60,000 nucleotides of DNA from positions 25,772,412 through 25,832,411 of the forward strand of contig NC_092675.1 in the NCBI RefSeq assembly GCF_964355755.1, written 5' to 3'. Shown piece after piece: positions 1 to 11,900 of the stretch (position 1 is the first letter of the stretch; each line of letters starts with the position of its first letter). The notes beneath the pieces were generated by a model. It was not told where the DNA came from. It did no database searches and worked only from the letters and a program-made list of their open reading frames with translations. This DNA comes from Antedon mediterranea. Taxonomy: Eukaryota; Echinodermata; Crinoidea; Comatulida; Antedonidae. The translations under genes were made by a program, and so were the position numbers.

Positions 1-531
1 GTTCTTTTCAGTACTAATATACGTGGTGTACCGAAAAGTTTATATCTATATTAAATAACTGATGAGAAAAACATAATGCATAAGATGTCAATGATCTACT
101 CACACAAAATTACATTACTGCAGTTTATAAAAGCAATTTATTTATTTACGTTGTCATTTTCTTATTGCATCTTTTTCTTTGCAATTCTATTAATAAAAAA
201 AAATCAGTAGTTCATAATTTTTTGGAAGTTCTTCTATGAATGTTAGTCATTCAACCAGATGTCGAGCCAATCGCAAGTAGCGTAGGGCATGACACTTTTA
301 AACAAAATCTTAGACGGTGACATTGAATTCGGATAAAAAATTAGTTTTTTTGTTGCTATTGTTATTGTTATTCACGTATTTATTCAATATAAACACATCT
401 GTTGTAGTGTGAAATTTTAGTAGAATAAAGAAGAAATTACGCTTTGGTAGATGATTTTCAGATATTCAATGAGTCTAAAGTACTGTTTTTCATGCTTTGT
501 ATATAACACCCTCTTATTTGTGTTTTTATAG
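1..531. other. intronic or upstream DNA before first EGFR-like exon
   Basis: No coding exon was recognised here. The stretch is AT-rich and most likely intron of the EGFR-like gene, because the exon at 532 begins in mid-codon after a good acceptor (tttttatag). Confidence 0.5.
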
Positions 532-655
532 CTTGTACTGGAATTGACTTTTCTTCTTATAAAAATGAATACATCCACGACGGCAACCTTGGGTCATTTA
601 GAAACTGTATTGTTGTTGAACACAATGTGATAATAGAAACGGAATCATTTCGGGG
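532..655 (+). CDS. EGFR-like exon: lead-in to L-domain 2
   Basis: Acceptor tag at 529-531, donor gt at 656. The exon starts with the last two bases of a codon and ends with two bases of a Gly codon. It encodes 'CTGIDFSSYKNEYIHDGN' and 'FRNCIVVEHNVIIETESFRG', matching the Cys-x-Gly-x-(D/G) and 'hFxNCtxIxGdl.Il..aFrGD' pattern that opens domain III of EGFR-family receptors. Confidence 0.8.
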
Positions 656-2202
656 GTAATAATAGCTTTTTAATTCATCATCATTATCATTATTATCATC
701 ATTATCACTATTATTATTATTATTTGTTTTATTGGTTATCTTCTGGGTTATTGGTCATGTCTCAACTGCTTCCCTTAGAGACATAGCGTGTGCTGCTCCC
801 TGGATGGCCGTCATTTGAGCGCTCCCTACGATGTCCGGTACATTACATTTTTCATGCCTTGTTTTTAAATTTTTGAAAATGTTTCCAAGAGCGTCAATTA
901 CGTTTGGAATCAGTGCCACTATAACTTTTTCTTGGATTCACTAATTGATTTCAAAGCGAGTTCTTTGTATTTTCTACACAGCTATGACAACAAAATGTGT
1001 GGGCCTACATTTCTTATCAGTGTAAACTGTCATGTCCCAAGTAATTCGAATGTTTATTCTCTGTGACTTCTAATGGCTGTTGGTCATACCATTTGTCAGT
1101 ACATTCGATTCCGTATTTACTGAAAATCTCCCAGTGTACCCACAATGCTACCTTGTCATGACGCTTTCTATACTCTCGCTTTATTATTATTATTACCGCT
1201 ATCGCTACCGCTACTATTTATGAAAACGTATAATTAAACATGTTTTTTTCTAGAGATCCGTTTAATGGTGTCATACCAACGTCCTATCAAATATTGTTTG
1301 CTTTAGAAAATATTCAAGTAATAAAGGGTTACCTAAAGATTACTGGTGATAGCCCTGAAATGAAACATGACATGAAATATTTGCGAAATCTACGAGAAGT
1401 ACATGGAAATGAGTTGGATGGGTATATAGTTATTTTCATTTTTACTTGACTTATCTTTATCATACTAAACATGAAGTTCCATCTCATAATATCATAAGTT
1501 GTTTCTATGCTTAAAAGACATGTATTCGATAGTGATATATTGACTTATTTAAAGATGTTAATATATACATAATTATTAATTTTATTTCAAGTTGTAAATT
1601 ACTTTCAATACAACCAACTTAGGCCTATATTTGCTGTATATTTTTTGTATAGTGGAGCAAGCATCATAATCTCCAGAACGGCATTGAAAACGTTGTCATT
1701 AACTTCATTGAAACTAGTGGAAAAGGGCCACATATTTATTCAAGACAACGACAATCTATGTCTAACAAACGAATCACAGTGGCATGTTATTGTTTTAGAT
1801 AATAATATACAAGATATTATCATCTCTCGTAATCAATCGCCAAGCACTTGTGGTAAGTAACTTGTGGACTACCTCAATTTTGATTGTTGAACACTATAAT
1901 AATTAGTTTTTTTGCTGAAACATGCTCAACTATATACATATATTGTTATATCCAAAATCAATCCTGATCTGCCCATTTTAAATTACCTAATATGCATAAA
2001 ATCAAAATGGCTGCCAATTATCTCTTAAACCATAAATATATTTTTAAAATTATTAATCATGCGCAATAGGCCTACCAAATTTGTTTTTGGTTTTGTAGAT
2101 GCCGAAGGCTATGTATGCCATGAAGATTGCTTGGGTGGTTGCTGGGATTTGGGATCAGATAATTGCCACCGGAAATTTTCAAAGTATAAATGCCCAAAGT
2201 AA
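532..2202 (+). CDS. EGFR/ErbB-like receptor L-domain gene, partial (4 exons)
   Basis: Four exons (532-655, 1254-1421, 1653-1852, 2099-2202) join with matching phases (2/1, 2/1, 1/2). Together they encode about 200 residues that follow the order of EGFR-family domain III and the start of domain IV. The parts are a lead-in Cys segment, the receptor L-domain with the typical 'LENIQVIKGYLKI' and 'SLTSLKLVEKGHIFIQDNDNLCL' strands, and a furin-like start 'VCHEDCLGGCWDLGSDNC'. In EGFR-type receptors this domain is part of the extracellular ligand-binding surface. Earlier exons must lie before the window. After 'KCPK' the frame meets TAA at 2200; no membrane segment or kinase was found downstream on this strand. 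It could be a secreted or truncated receptor-like protein, a pseudogene, or a longer gene spliced at the alternative GT at 2199. The gene points towards the guanylate cyclase (convergent). Confidence 0.8.
676..724. repeat. (ATC/ATT)n microsatellite
   Basis: Interrupted trinucleotide tract of tcatcatcattatcatt... ending in tattattatt, inside the first intron of the EGFR-like gene. Confidence 0.85.
1254..1421 (+). CDS. EGFR-like exon: first half of receptor L-domain
   Basis: Acceptor ttttttctag, donor GG|gtatat. It encodes 55 whole codons running from 'DPFNGVIPTSYQILFALEN' to 'LRNLREVHGNELD'. 'ALENIQVIKGYLKI' and 'LRNLREVHG' are beta-helix repeat turns of the receptor L-domain. Phases fit both neighbours. 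Confidence 0.85.
1653..1852 (+). CDS. EGFR-like exon: second half of receptor L-domain
   Basis: Acceptor ttttgtatag, donor TGTG|gtaagt. Sixty-six codons: 'GASIIISRTALKTLSLTSLK', then 'GHIFIQDNDNLCL' and a tryptophan ('ESQWHVIV'), the classic end of a receptor L-domain, followed by 'SPSTC', the first Cys of the next domain. Confidence 0.87.
2099..2202 (+). CDS. EGFR-like exon: start of furin-like Cys-rich domain, then stop
   Basis: Acceptor ttttgtag at 2096-2098. It encodes 'AEGYVCHEDCLGGCWDLGSD' followed by 'NCHRKFSKYKCPK' and TAA (2200-2202). The first Cys spacing matches EGFR domain IV (C-x3-C-x3-CW-x7-C), but the following 'CxxC' is missing. A GT at 2199 (CCAAA|GTAACA written across the stop) could be an alternative donor, so the terminal stop is less certain than the domain call. 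The same frame stays open for about 35 codons after the stop. Confidence 0.7.
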
Positions 2203-2394
2203 CATTTCCCAAAAAAGGAGCATGGAATTCCAAGTAAAATGGAAGTTCTTCGTGATGGCGAAGACTATGAGCCGATTTTCAAATTTGACATTGAACAATA
2301 GATTTTATTTTAATATCCCAATTATACATGTTATGGAACTAGAATTTGAATATAATGTGTATATTTTCAATGTTAGTCTAGTAGACGAGGAGGA

Positions 2395-2400
2395 AATAAA
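2395..2400 (+). promoter_or_regulatory. candidate poly(A) signal AATAAA of EGFR-like gene
   Basis: The first AATAAA after the TAA at 2200; a second lies at 2647-2652. Either would fit a 3' UTR of a few hundred bases if the stop at 2200 is real. Confidence 0.35.
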
Positions 2401-3021
2401 GATGGGCATCCGGCTGGGAGATTTGTCGGACCATTTTTTTAAACATTTTTATTATTTATGAATTGAAACATTTTATTTATACTGGGTGACATCTCCAGAG
2501 GGCATAGTTATGATCAGTGGCTGTAGTGAAAGATGTAGTAGGTTCTTTAAAGAGCACACGAGTCGAGAAGACTCTTCTAACACCACCAGAATCGAGTGAG
2601 CCCTTGCCGATAGTATGGCTAAGTAATTACGGTTCCATTTGCAATCAATAAACACTCAAACAGTTAATATATTATATTATATATTATACATAAATGTCAT
2701 CATATTATACGCTATTGGTATACTCAGCGTTAGTCACCTTACTTTATAACATAAAACATTTATAATAAGTATTGGCAATTAAAGTAGTTGCTATTTAATC
2801 CTGATTGTTGCTTATAAGACCTTTTTTATTATTATTGTTGTTGCCATTGGTTTCTAAATCCAGATTTAATTGTAGATTTTAAAAAAATATTGCTAATTTG
2901 GCTATTAATATTATTAAATGTATACTTGGTTCATTATATAGTCCGTTCCAATAATGCAGAAATATGGAGATAATAGAATCGATCGATAAATGGACCAAAC
3001 AAAACATTTATTATGTACTAT

Positions 3022-3260
3022 AGTAGAATCCTAAAAGAGACACTTGGATAGGGGTTCCCGTTTATTATGCGGGAAGTACCGGTATGGTGTTCCATAAATA
3101 GAGGTGTCAGATGAAAGGGATTCTGCTGTAATTTTTCTTTTCAATTTCAATTTGTTTTTCTTTCTTTTTCGTATTTTTATGGTGTTAGATTATTGTGTAA
3201 TATCACGAACTTGTGTAAAAACGATCAATGTTGATTGAATGAGTTGTACAATTTGTTCTA
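3022..3260 (+). mobile_element. 5'-truncated LINE 3'-UTR fragment
   Basis: Closely matches, on the opposite strand, the 3' untranslated part of the LINE at 15704-19170. Shared blocks include gggaagtaccggtatggtgt, aaatagaggtgtcagatgaa, attctgctgtaatttt and tatcacgaacttgtgtaaaa, in the same order and spacing. No coding part is present, as expected of a dead-on-arrival LINE copy. Two copies in one window show the family has amplified in this genome. Confidence 0.8.
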
Positions 3261-6081
3261 ACAAATGGAAAAATCAAAATACGTCACGACGTATCTTGGA
3301 GTATTTTATATGATTAACGTATACTATAAATATACTATTTACTATATTTTATCTATTATTACGTACTTTGTACAATTTAGATATAGTTTATTTCGTCATT
3401 AATAAAAATAAAACAAAAATTCCCTGTTCGTCCGCATCTTGGGATCCGGGGATAAAAATTGGTTTTAACTGACAGTATTTACACGACGACCCCCTATTAC
3501 CGCGGACTATTGCACCATACCATTTTCTAATCTGGATCGCTTCTCTTTTTTTTAATATTTTCAATCTGAAAGACGGGGTGAAACTAATCTAAGACATAAG
3601 AACAACAATTTCGACTGATCAAAAACAGTTTCTTTATTCATGGTCACAGATATTTTGCATAAAATCACTTGTGCGCAAATACAGAATGTAGCTATTATAG
3701 GCTGTACATTAGAGGAGAAACTAAATCATCAATAAAGACTTGGCACTGAGTGGTGTCGTAATAATCGGGCAATAATTTACACATGAGGCCCAAAACACTA
3801 TATCACACCCTTCGTCGGATCGTTTTTATATTACCTTTTTTGTATAATGTAAATGGCATCGAATTGGCCTATGTCATTAAATACAATTAAATAAGCTCTA
3901 TAACATTGGTCATACGGATCGGCTAACGGGACATTTATATGTGATAAAAAAATTAAAAAAATAAAACCGAGAAAAAAATAAATAAACGAAAATCCAGTAG
4001 AGCAAGCCAACTAATAATATACATTTAGTATTCTCGTGACATATACGTACTATTAATACTGTATCGCGTAACAATCATGTATCGAATCGAATGTATGATG
4101 ACTTTATAATACGCCCTAAGAAAATTATTCTTCCTCCAAAAAAAACTTGTAATTAAACCCTTATTGGTAATCTGATCTTTCAGTAACCAAGTTTAATTCT
4201 GAATAGGACAACATACTTTACATGATAATTTAAAAAGCTCTGGTCGAATGCATTACTAATTTTACTGCTAGGCCTACAACTGGTGAAGCGAATTTAGATC
4301 AACCCTTTCTCCTACTTTTGTGTTTAATGAACATGTATCTTTGGTTGACACATCTGAATTATCAATATAGGATAGATATCGTATTCAACAAAATAACTAA
4401 TGCTTATAATATATGATTCCTGTAGGCTTACCAAATTAATATACACACAACATTTTTATAATTATTGTAACAGGTAGCTGGTCTGAATGACACCTTCACC
4501 TCTTGATAGTAATCGACATTACTAGATCACTGCTTAAAATCACTTTAAAAATTAATGTTAAACATGATTATTAGTAATAATTGTATATTACAAACTATAA
4601 AGACACGAGAAGAACTCAAAACATTATATATACATAATAATGATGAAATACACTTTCGTGCACCATCTACATTCAATATAAATACTATTTATTTAAAAAT
4701 ACGGCATGACGTCATTGTACATCACATGATTTTCAATACACACTGCATCAACAAATAATAACATTTTGACTTTTTAAATGTTTGTAAAATACAGTACATA
4801 GGTATAGAAAATCAACGAAGACATAGGATCAGTCCTCACGTTATCTGACACTATAGCGAGAGTACCCTTCCCACCCCGTACACACTTTGTATAACAAACA
4901 AATCTAACAACACACTGGGGGTAAAGTAGGACATTTAGACACAATTTCCAAGTAGCAGATCATTTTCAAATATAGTTTAAAACCTTCCCATTTACTATAT
5001 TCCTGCCATGTCGATACCTCACACGCCATGGAAAAGCATAGGATGGAGGCATTGGATTTTAAAACATTTTATAGTGAAGGCACCATCAGAATAAAAAGAA
5101 TAATAAGACAACAAATTCGTTCAAGAGATTCATTTTAAGAAAGCAAATATAAAAAACAAACAAATAATATACACAAATAAAAAGAGCATTGGTCATTTTG
5201 TTTCATGTTACGTAATGATGACGTGTTTTGATCTTCCACTAATATAACAGGACTGAATACTGCACATTATTTTATACGATACTAAACTGCAGCAGCTCAG
5301 TCATTACATTTGGTATCAATTTTAAATCCACAATGTATTGCTCTTTTTTAGGAAGACAGCAATACTTAGGCAAGAACAGAGCATTGTGTTGAGGCCGATT
5401 GCATAGATGAAGCGTGCGACAAAAACGCGTTTCAAAAGAATAATAGGTTCACCGATATGAAAAAGCATTTTATAAAGTTTAACGCATTTCAAATGGGCAA
5501 TCGGGTACACACACATTGCGAAATACAATTTACATTCATGTAACGCAACACAACAAAGCAAAACTGACACTAACCTACAATTATCTTACACACGAATCGC
5601 TGGTCGAATTAAACAATTGAACAGATTTTCATTTTTGTGGTGGGTGGGAGGGGTGGTGTTTGGCCTAACCAGGCCTATACACTTATTATTATTATTATAC
5701 ATGGCTACAGTTGAATACAAATACATTATTTTTAAAAATAACATTTTTCTGGAAGTTATAATGGGATGGAAACGGCTGTGCCATTATTATCTATTAATAT
5801 AAATAAATACTATATATTTTATTTATATAAATCACGTACGTAACGTGGAATAAAACTTTCTTTTACTATGTACACTGGCAATTACATTATATTATATTAC
5901 AGTAAACGTTCCGGCTAAATTAACCAAGTAATTTCAATGTTTTCGTTTTACACGTAAAAAGAACTATCAATATTTAACACTTTCACTCCTGTGTTAATAG
6001 TAGACAAGAAACGCTCAATCGATCTCTTATATAAATATATCTATTATTGTAAACAAGTAAATACGTCACTTGTAGTTCCTA

Positions 6082-6352
6082 AAGCGTGGTTCCCACTAGA
6101 ACGCAACGCAACGTAACGCATAAAAGCGAGGGTTTACTCATTTAAGCTTGGTTCCCACTAGCGAGGCAACGTAACGCAACCTACGCAATGTAAGAAAATT
6201 CCCTTCCAATAGTTGTGTTTGCCCCCGCCTCCGTGAAATCAAACCTGCGATGTTTGCAGCACTGTTGTATCGTCGGTTCTAATTTGTGATTACGCAATAC
6301 AGCACTTTGCCTCAATACGTCGCTGCGCTGCGTTCTAGTGACAACCACGCTT
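6082..6352. mobile_element. MITE family 1 copy (TIR AAGCGTGGTTCCCACTAG)
   Basis: Left end aagcgtggttcccactagaa faces right end ttctagtgacaaccacgctt as an inverted repeat, with ACGCAACG-rich inner arms. A second left-end-like block at 6144 suggests nesting. The interior (tgtttgcagcactgttgta) is homologous, inverted, to the copy at 53782-53960. No coding capacity. Confidence 0.8.
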
Positions 6353-8116
6353 AAAATGGACCTGAAATGGATTTTCGATTTTTTTCATTTTAGAATGATG
6401 TTTTGGGGGCTATTAGGTGTTGCTAGAATGTATATTGTTACAAAATATAAATTGGCCCTTTTGGGGAAAGCCCCATTTGAAAATCAAAAAAATTCGCGGG
6501 TGACGTCACTTTGCGAATATATTCCTATCCCTCCAATGGAAAATTTGCAGTTTTTTGGCTATAACTCTTGAAATCTATGGAGTATTTTCTAAAAAATGCT
6601 TGTGCATTTGCAGAAACGTATTTAGAATTTTTTTAGATAAAATTATTACCGTATAAACGGTTATTCATCGAGTAAATGACGATTTAAAATCTTAAAATCA
6701 ACGGTTTTTTTCTGGCAATACCGAAGTTGGCCTGGCAACGTTGTCCGGGATACAGCTCCGTGCGCAATGATGCGTATCCATATTTTCCGTTCGTGTATTT
6801 TGTATATCGTTCGTAATTTATACTGCTAAAATGTGTTAGTTTCTTTAGTTTTTAGTTTAGCAGAATTAAATTAGTAATATGAGATGATAATTTATTTGTC
6901 ACGAATCAGGCAGTTCGAAAACGAATTTTATTCATATTTTTACTTTGGCTTGACAATGAGCGAAGCAAGTTGTTGATATCGCTTTGGTCCTTGGATGCAC
7001 ATGAAACGGAGCCTCGCCGCATGATGTGGGTGGTGGATCGACTCCGCGCGCTGGATTGGGGGGCCTAGGCCTAGTAAAGGTTTGGGAGGTAGGCCTTCTA
7101 AATTCGGGTTTTAGAACAAACGAAGTACATTTTAGGGACCTATATTTCAACAACATTAGATATTGAATAAATTAGTATTAGTGTCAACGCTTCGCGTATC
7201 TTTCCAGGCCGTCGATCATTCACTGACTATCGGGCGGCATACACGCTCTCGATATCATCGTGTGTATATGTGACGTCGTGAATATAGAGGCTTCCGACGG
7301 CCGTTAAAATAGAATATTGCAATGGCGTGAGTAATTTTCGCTAATTTACCATGGTATCTTAAAATTTCGTTTTTACTCAAAATACTATACATTTTGTTTT
7401 TATTTGTATGGGTTTGTGTTAATTTGATACATTTAAATAACATGTGTGAATTTCTTGAAAATCGAAATTCCATTTCAGGTCCATGGTTGAAATATCATTC
7501 ACTCGAAAGAGTTCGGTTTTTAGTTACAGTAACGGTATGTCGTTATGTGCACTGTCACTTTCTATGTGTAAGCTATATTTGCTGGAAATTCCGTCTACAA
7601 ACTAAAGTTTTGTTGGTAATAATATATAACATTTTTACATTACGATACTATTTATACATTTGACTGACGTTTAGGTCTTCCTTTATCAATAATGTTGTAT
7701 GAATCTGGAATGTGTGGCGTAATGTGCGAGGATTGATCTAGGAAATTGGGGATGTTTTTTATCTACCTTTTCTTCTGTCTTTTGTATTTTTACACTAAAC
7801 GATGGCAATTTGTTACAAATATCTTACACAGTAAAGTTGAAGTTTTTATCTCAATACATTTTAATTTTTATTTAAAAAATCTTTCTACCAATAAATATGT
7901 AATAGTAATCCAATAATTTATCTGGCTGGTTCGGTTTTCCTGATTTTCAAGAACGGACTTTGGTGAAGACGTTGTTTAAACACATTTTGTAAGTTAAAAT
8001 GAACTCTCGTTTATAAGTAATAACTTCTCTGACATTTCTAAACCGTCTTTTTCTTCTATGGAACCTATAAGGAACAAAAACATAATAAATTATTAATGAT
8101 GATGGCAGTATTACAG

Positions 8117-8122
8117 TTTATT
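8117..8122 (-). promoter_or_regulatory. candidate poly(A) signal of guanylate cyclase
   Basis: AATAAA read on the minus strand, about 510 bases after the stop codon at 8633. It is the first such hexamer found downstream. Confidence 0.35.
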
Positions 8123-8548
8123 GTTCTGACGTTGACCGGCCAATTGTACAATTCATATTGATTTTCAAATAGTCAAACTTAGGCCTTATAGTATAACCAA
8201 TGGTCAACATAATGTATGTAGTTGACGTAGGCATACGCAGGCTGAAATCAGAGGAAAGTGAGATACAACTCTTTTCGGTATAACAAGTGTTTTGTTTATC
8301 TAGTTTGTAATAAGTTAACAAAAATTATATATTTAGGTATGCAAGTATTTACGATTTATAATTAATACATTTTGTTTATAGTTTTTGCGAGATATTTAAC
8401 TTATAATGATAATATGTATGTATAATAATATTATAAGACAAAATAACGCGCACATGTCATTGCATTAGTTAATTGGGAAAATAGTATTGCGCATGCCCGA
8501 TACACAGGGCCTACTATCACAGTCATATCAACGGGAGGACTAAATCAA

Positions 8549-8677
8549 AAGCTCTGTCTACAATATCAAACTTTATGTAATGTGATCATATATGGACACG
8601 ATGACGTCATATCACTACCATATTTGGGCACATCATACTTTTTTTGTCAAACTAGTTGGATATTGTAGACATAGCTT
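8549..8677. mobile_element. MITE family 2 copy overlapping cyclase stop
   Basis: Left end aagctctgtctacaatatca and right end gatattgtagacatagctt form terminal inverted repeats around an interior with catatcactaccatatttgg. Three further copies lie at 25020-25162, 37474-37620 and 56398-56531. The right half of this copy contains the 3' end of the guanylate cyclase coding region (8633-8677). Confidence 0.85.
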
Positions 8678-8917
8678 AATAGTGCTTTGATCACCTGTAC
8701 CTGGAAGAGAAAATCTTCTGAAACTTCCGTCTTCACTTCGTTCTTCTAGAGATAGTTTCTTTGTTCTATTGTCCTCTTCATCCATTATGATATTAGTAGA
8801 TGTTAGTCCAGATGAAGATCCACCTGTTGTTGCGATTGAATGATGTGAATGACGTAACGAATGTGATGGAATACGCACACGCCCCATTACCCAATACGTC
8901 CTCATCATTCCCTTTCC
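8633..8917 (-). CDS. guanylate cyclase exon w19 (C-terminal tail)
   Basis: Acceptor tttttttcag. It begins '[13 protein letters not shown]', the invariant end of the cyclase domain, then a Ser/Thr-rich, charged tail ('[18 protein letters not shown]', '[17 protein letters not shown]'). The last 14 codons plus TGA (8633-8677) coincide with the terminal repeat of MITE family 2, so the very end ('[14 protein letters not shown]') is transposon-derived sequence. Confidence 0.93.
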   Translation of the reverse strand, partial: GKGMMRTYWVMGRVRIPSHSLRHSHHSIATTGGSSSGLTSTNIIMDEEDNRTKKLSLEERSEDGSFRRFSLPGTGDQSTIKLCLQYPTSLTKKV

Positions 8918-11900
8918 CTGAAAAAAAACCCAAAGTTATTACGTAGATTATTAATCCTGCCTAATAAAACTTTGACTATAAATTATATTAACACCTTCTC
9001 TTCCCATGGCTTGTACTTATCCAGCGTCCATTGTAGAACAAGGTGTGTCATGGAATTATATATATTATGTTTTACACTATCGAATTAATTTTTGCGATTT
9101 CTTCTTCTTAAAATAATACTATACCTTTTTGTTGATTGACTTACAGTGTGTTTTTAAATGTATTAATTTGCCTATAGGCCTAGACAATCTTTTCATTTAC
9201 GGTTCACAATTCTGGAATTATGAGCAATAAAACACTTTCAAAGTGACGGTAGATTGCGTCACAAACTGAACCCGACAATGATATTAGAGGTGAACTGTGA
9301 CTATCACGTAAGATGCATACATTAACATGTTTTCTACTAAGTACCCGTGTGACACTTAAACACGGAAGGTATGCCATGTAAACAAAATAAATGGGGCATT
9401 CGTAGAAATACGTCAGTAAAGAGAAATTGCTCTATCCCATAAACTCGAAACATTTTCTAGTAATAAATTAAGATTAATTTCAAATATCAGCATTTACGTT
9501 TTATGTCTTGGTTAACCTTTGATGATACCCATTCATTATTGTATTTGATGCAGGTGTCAATTCCCAAGGTAAACCCGGCAATATACATCGTAAACCTAAC
9601 TCAACTTCGTTTAACTCTTGTCATAAACTTACGCGGGAAAGTGTCTTAAAAACGGAGCCTAGTCATTTTTCATCTTTGAGCAATTATAAGCATAATTGCA
9701 TTTCGACCACTTAAGTGTATACTAGTAACTAACTGGTTAATTTCCAAGACATTTTGAATACTATTATATATCATGATAATATATATTTCAGATAGTATAT
9801 TTTGGACAGTAACCTCATTAGGGGCTCAGAATATGTTACACGTCCTAGTTAAAGTGTTTTCCTGAAACATTTCTTCTGTAGAAACCAAATCGTATTGAGA
9901 ACCTGCATTTCAGAAGAAACCATATCTCCTAAAATAAACAGTTCTTAGACAACCCGTCGTATTCCAAGATTGAGACCGGAAAAAGAGAATCAAATCATAT
10001 ATTTTTATAAGTTAGCCCTGACAAAGATCTTACCGCTTCATCCTCTTTGCCACTATGCAGTGATGTAGGCCTACGTGCATTAAGTTGACCAATCACAAGT
10101 GACGAAATATAAGTATGCAGTTTCCAGAAACTTTGTTTCACTCCATACTTTCTTTCTACACAATGTGGTACTTATACTAATAAGCTCATACGTAAGTGCG
10201 TTGCGTCCAATGGGAAAGAACCAGACATTATTATTGTGAATATAGCCTGGTTGTAATGACTGTTGAATCTGAACTGAATTGTTTATTATTTACCTTCACT
10301 TGCATTTCTCCCCTTTCTTCCACACTGTACCCACCAATCTTATCGAGAACTTTCTTACAGTTATCACTAGCCTGTATTCTTAAAGCTGAAAAATAACATA
10401 TCATCATCATTTTATCAACTTTTCTAAAAACTATTGTAGGACGCCCTCGCAATAAACATGGTTACGTCAATTTGTATTTTCGCTTAAATTTTCTTTAATT
10501 TGATAGCTTATTTCACTGTAATAATTATACGATAACGGTAGTACATGTTCCATAGCAATCACGTTTTAGAATGCATTTCACATACCAGTTTTTCAACGCT
10601 TAGGTTTGCGCCTATAACGTTGAGCTATCATCATGTTTAATTGTCCACTAAAATTAGCTATTACTTTGCATACCTTCTCCTGTGGATTCCATTCTAGATG
10701 CCGTGTTGACCGTGTCTCCGAATAAACAATACCGCGGCATTTTCAGTCCTACAACTCCAGCCACAACAGGACCTAAAATGTAACAAAACAATTATGAATT
10801 GGATTTATTAAATTATTTACTTCTGATTTTTATTCATACAGTATAATTTTATACAGAAGTATATCAAACCCAAACACAAAATTACAATTTTTAAATGTTC
10901 TCCTATCAAAGAGCAAAGTTCATGAAATGTAAAGATTATCAATGTAAGAAATTATTGAAAACATTTCTCATTTAGTGAATTTAACAAACAATCCATTGAT
11001 TACAATTATTATTACTATTTGTACTGCAGAAAAATGTTCCTATGAAGATTCAATTATTCAGAAATGCCATTTTACGTTTGAAAATCATGTTTTATTTTAA
11101 AGAAGAAGACAATTATAAATGAAACTTCTTGAGAGCGAAATACATGCTATAGTCATTATGCTTATTATGATTTATATTCCGATTGTACATTATGGTACTA
11201 TTGCACTTTGTAGTTTAACTACTGACAATATGATAGGAGGATTCCGCCTATGGGAAAGCGGTTGCCTGGAGTACATATTAAGTATTAAATAACACGTTCA
11301 ACGTTCAGAAAATCCCATCTAGTGCCTGCACACGAATTACGTCATATGCGCTCTTTCACTGATTGATAGTTAATGACATTTTATTGATCTTTATTGAACA
11401 CACATCATTAAACATTGTGATGGATGAGATTATATAGAACGCGGTTTGTGACTACGTGGATAGAAGATTGGTCACAAAGTATGGGTGTTAGATCCACTGG
11501 GATTCTGAGGTATTCAGACCCTAGGAAGATCTGAAATGATTCCATGCACTGAATAATATAACGCTAGTACTAATTTAGTCCTGATTCGTTTGAAAATTGG
11601 TTGGAAATATTTAAAATAAACCTGTGAGGTACACTGTGTGAAGCAAAGGTACTCAGCGTAAACTAAAAAAGAAATCCTATTTCAGTGTAGACCTACCGTA
11701 TCTAATATTTTGACATGGAAATTTTTTGTTTAAATAAAGCTAATCAATCAATCAAATCGTATTAAAAAATTACTATTTCATTCTTGATGACTCTATAATA
11801 CATTCTTTACCACATCAAGTGAGAAAATATTGATTTTTTGAAATTTCTAAACTCCAATCATCAATTCGCCTCTGGCTGGGCACATATCGAGTTTGTGCAA

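Larger units (their letters stand above)
2203..8632. other. intergenic region between two convergent genes
   Basis: No gene was recognised on either strand in 6.4 kb. It holds a LINE 3'-UTR copy (3022-3260), a TIR element (6082-6352), part of a second MITE (8549-8677) and several TAGGCCTA sites. Short open frames here show no domain, splice or codon signal. Confidence 0.7.

Noticed and set aside
2099-2461. 120-codon open frame starting MPKAMYAM on the plus strand
   Set aside because: It is the wrong frame over the EGFR-like exon; the correct frame gives the Cys-rich furin-like start and joins the upstream exon in phase.
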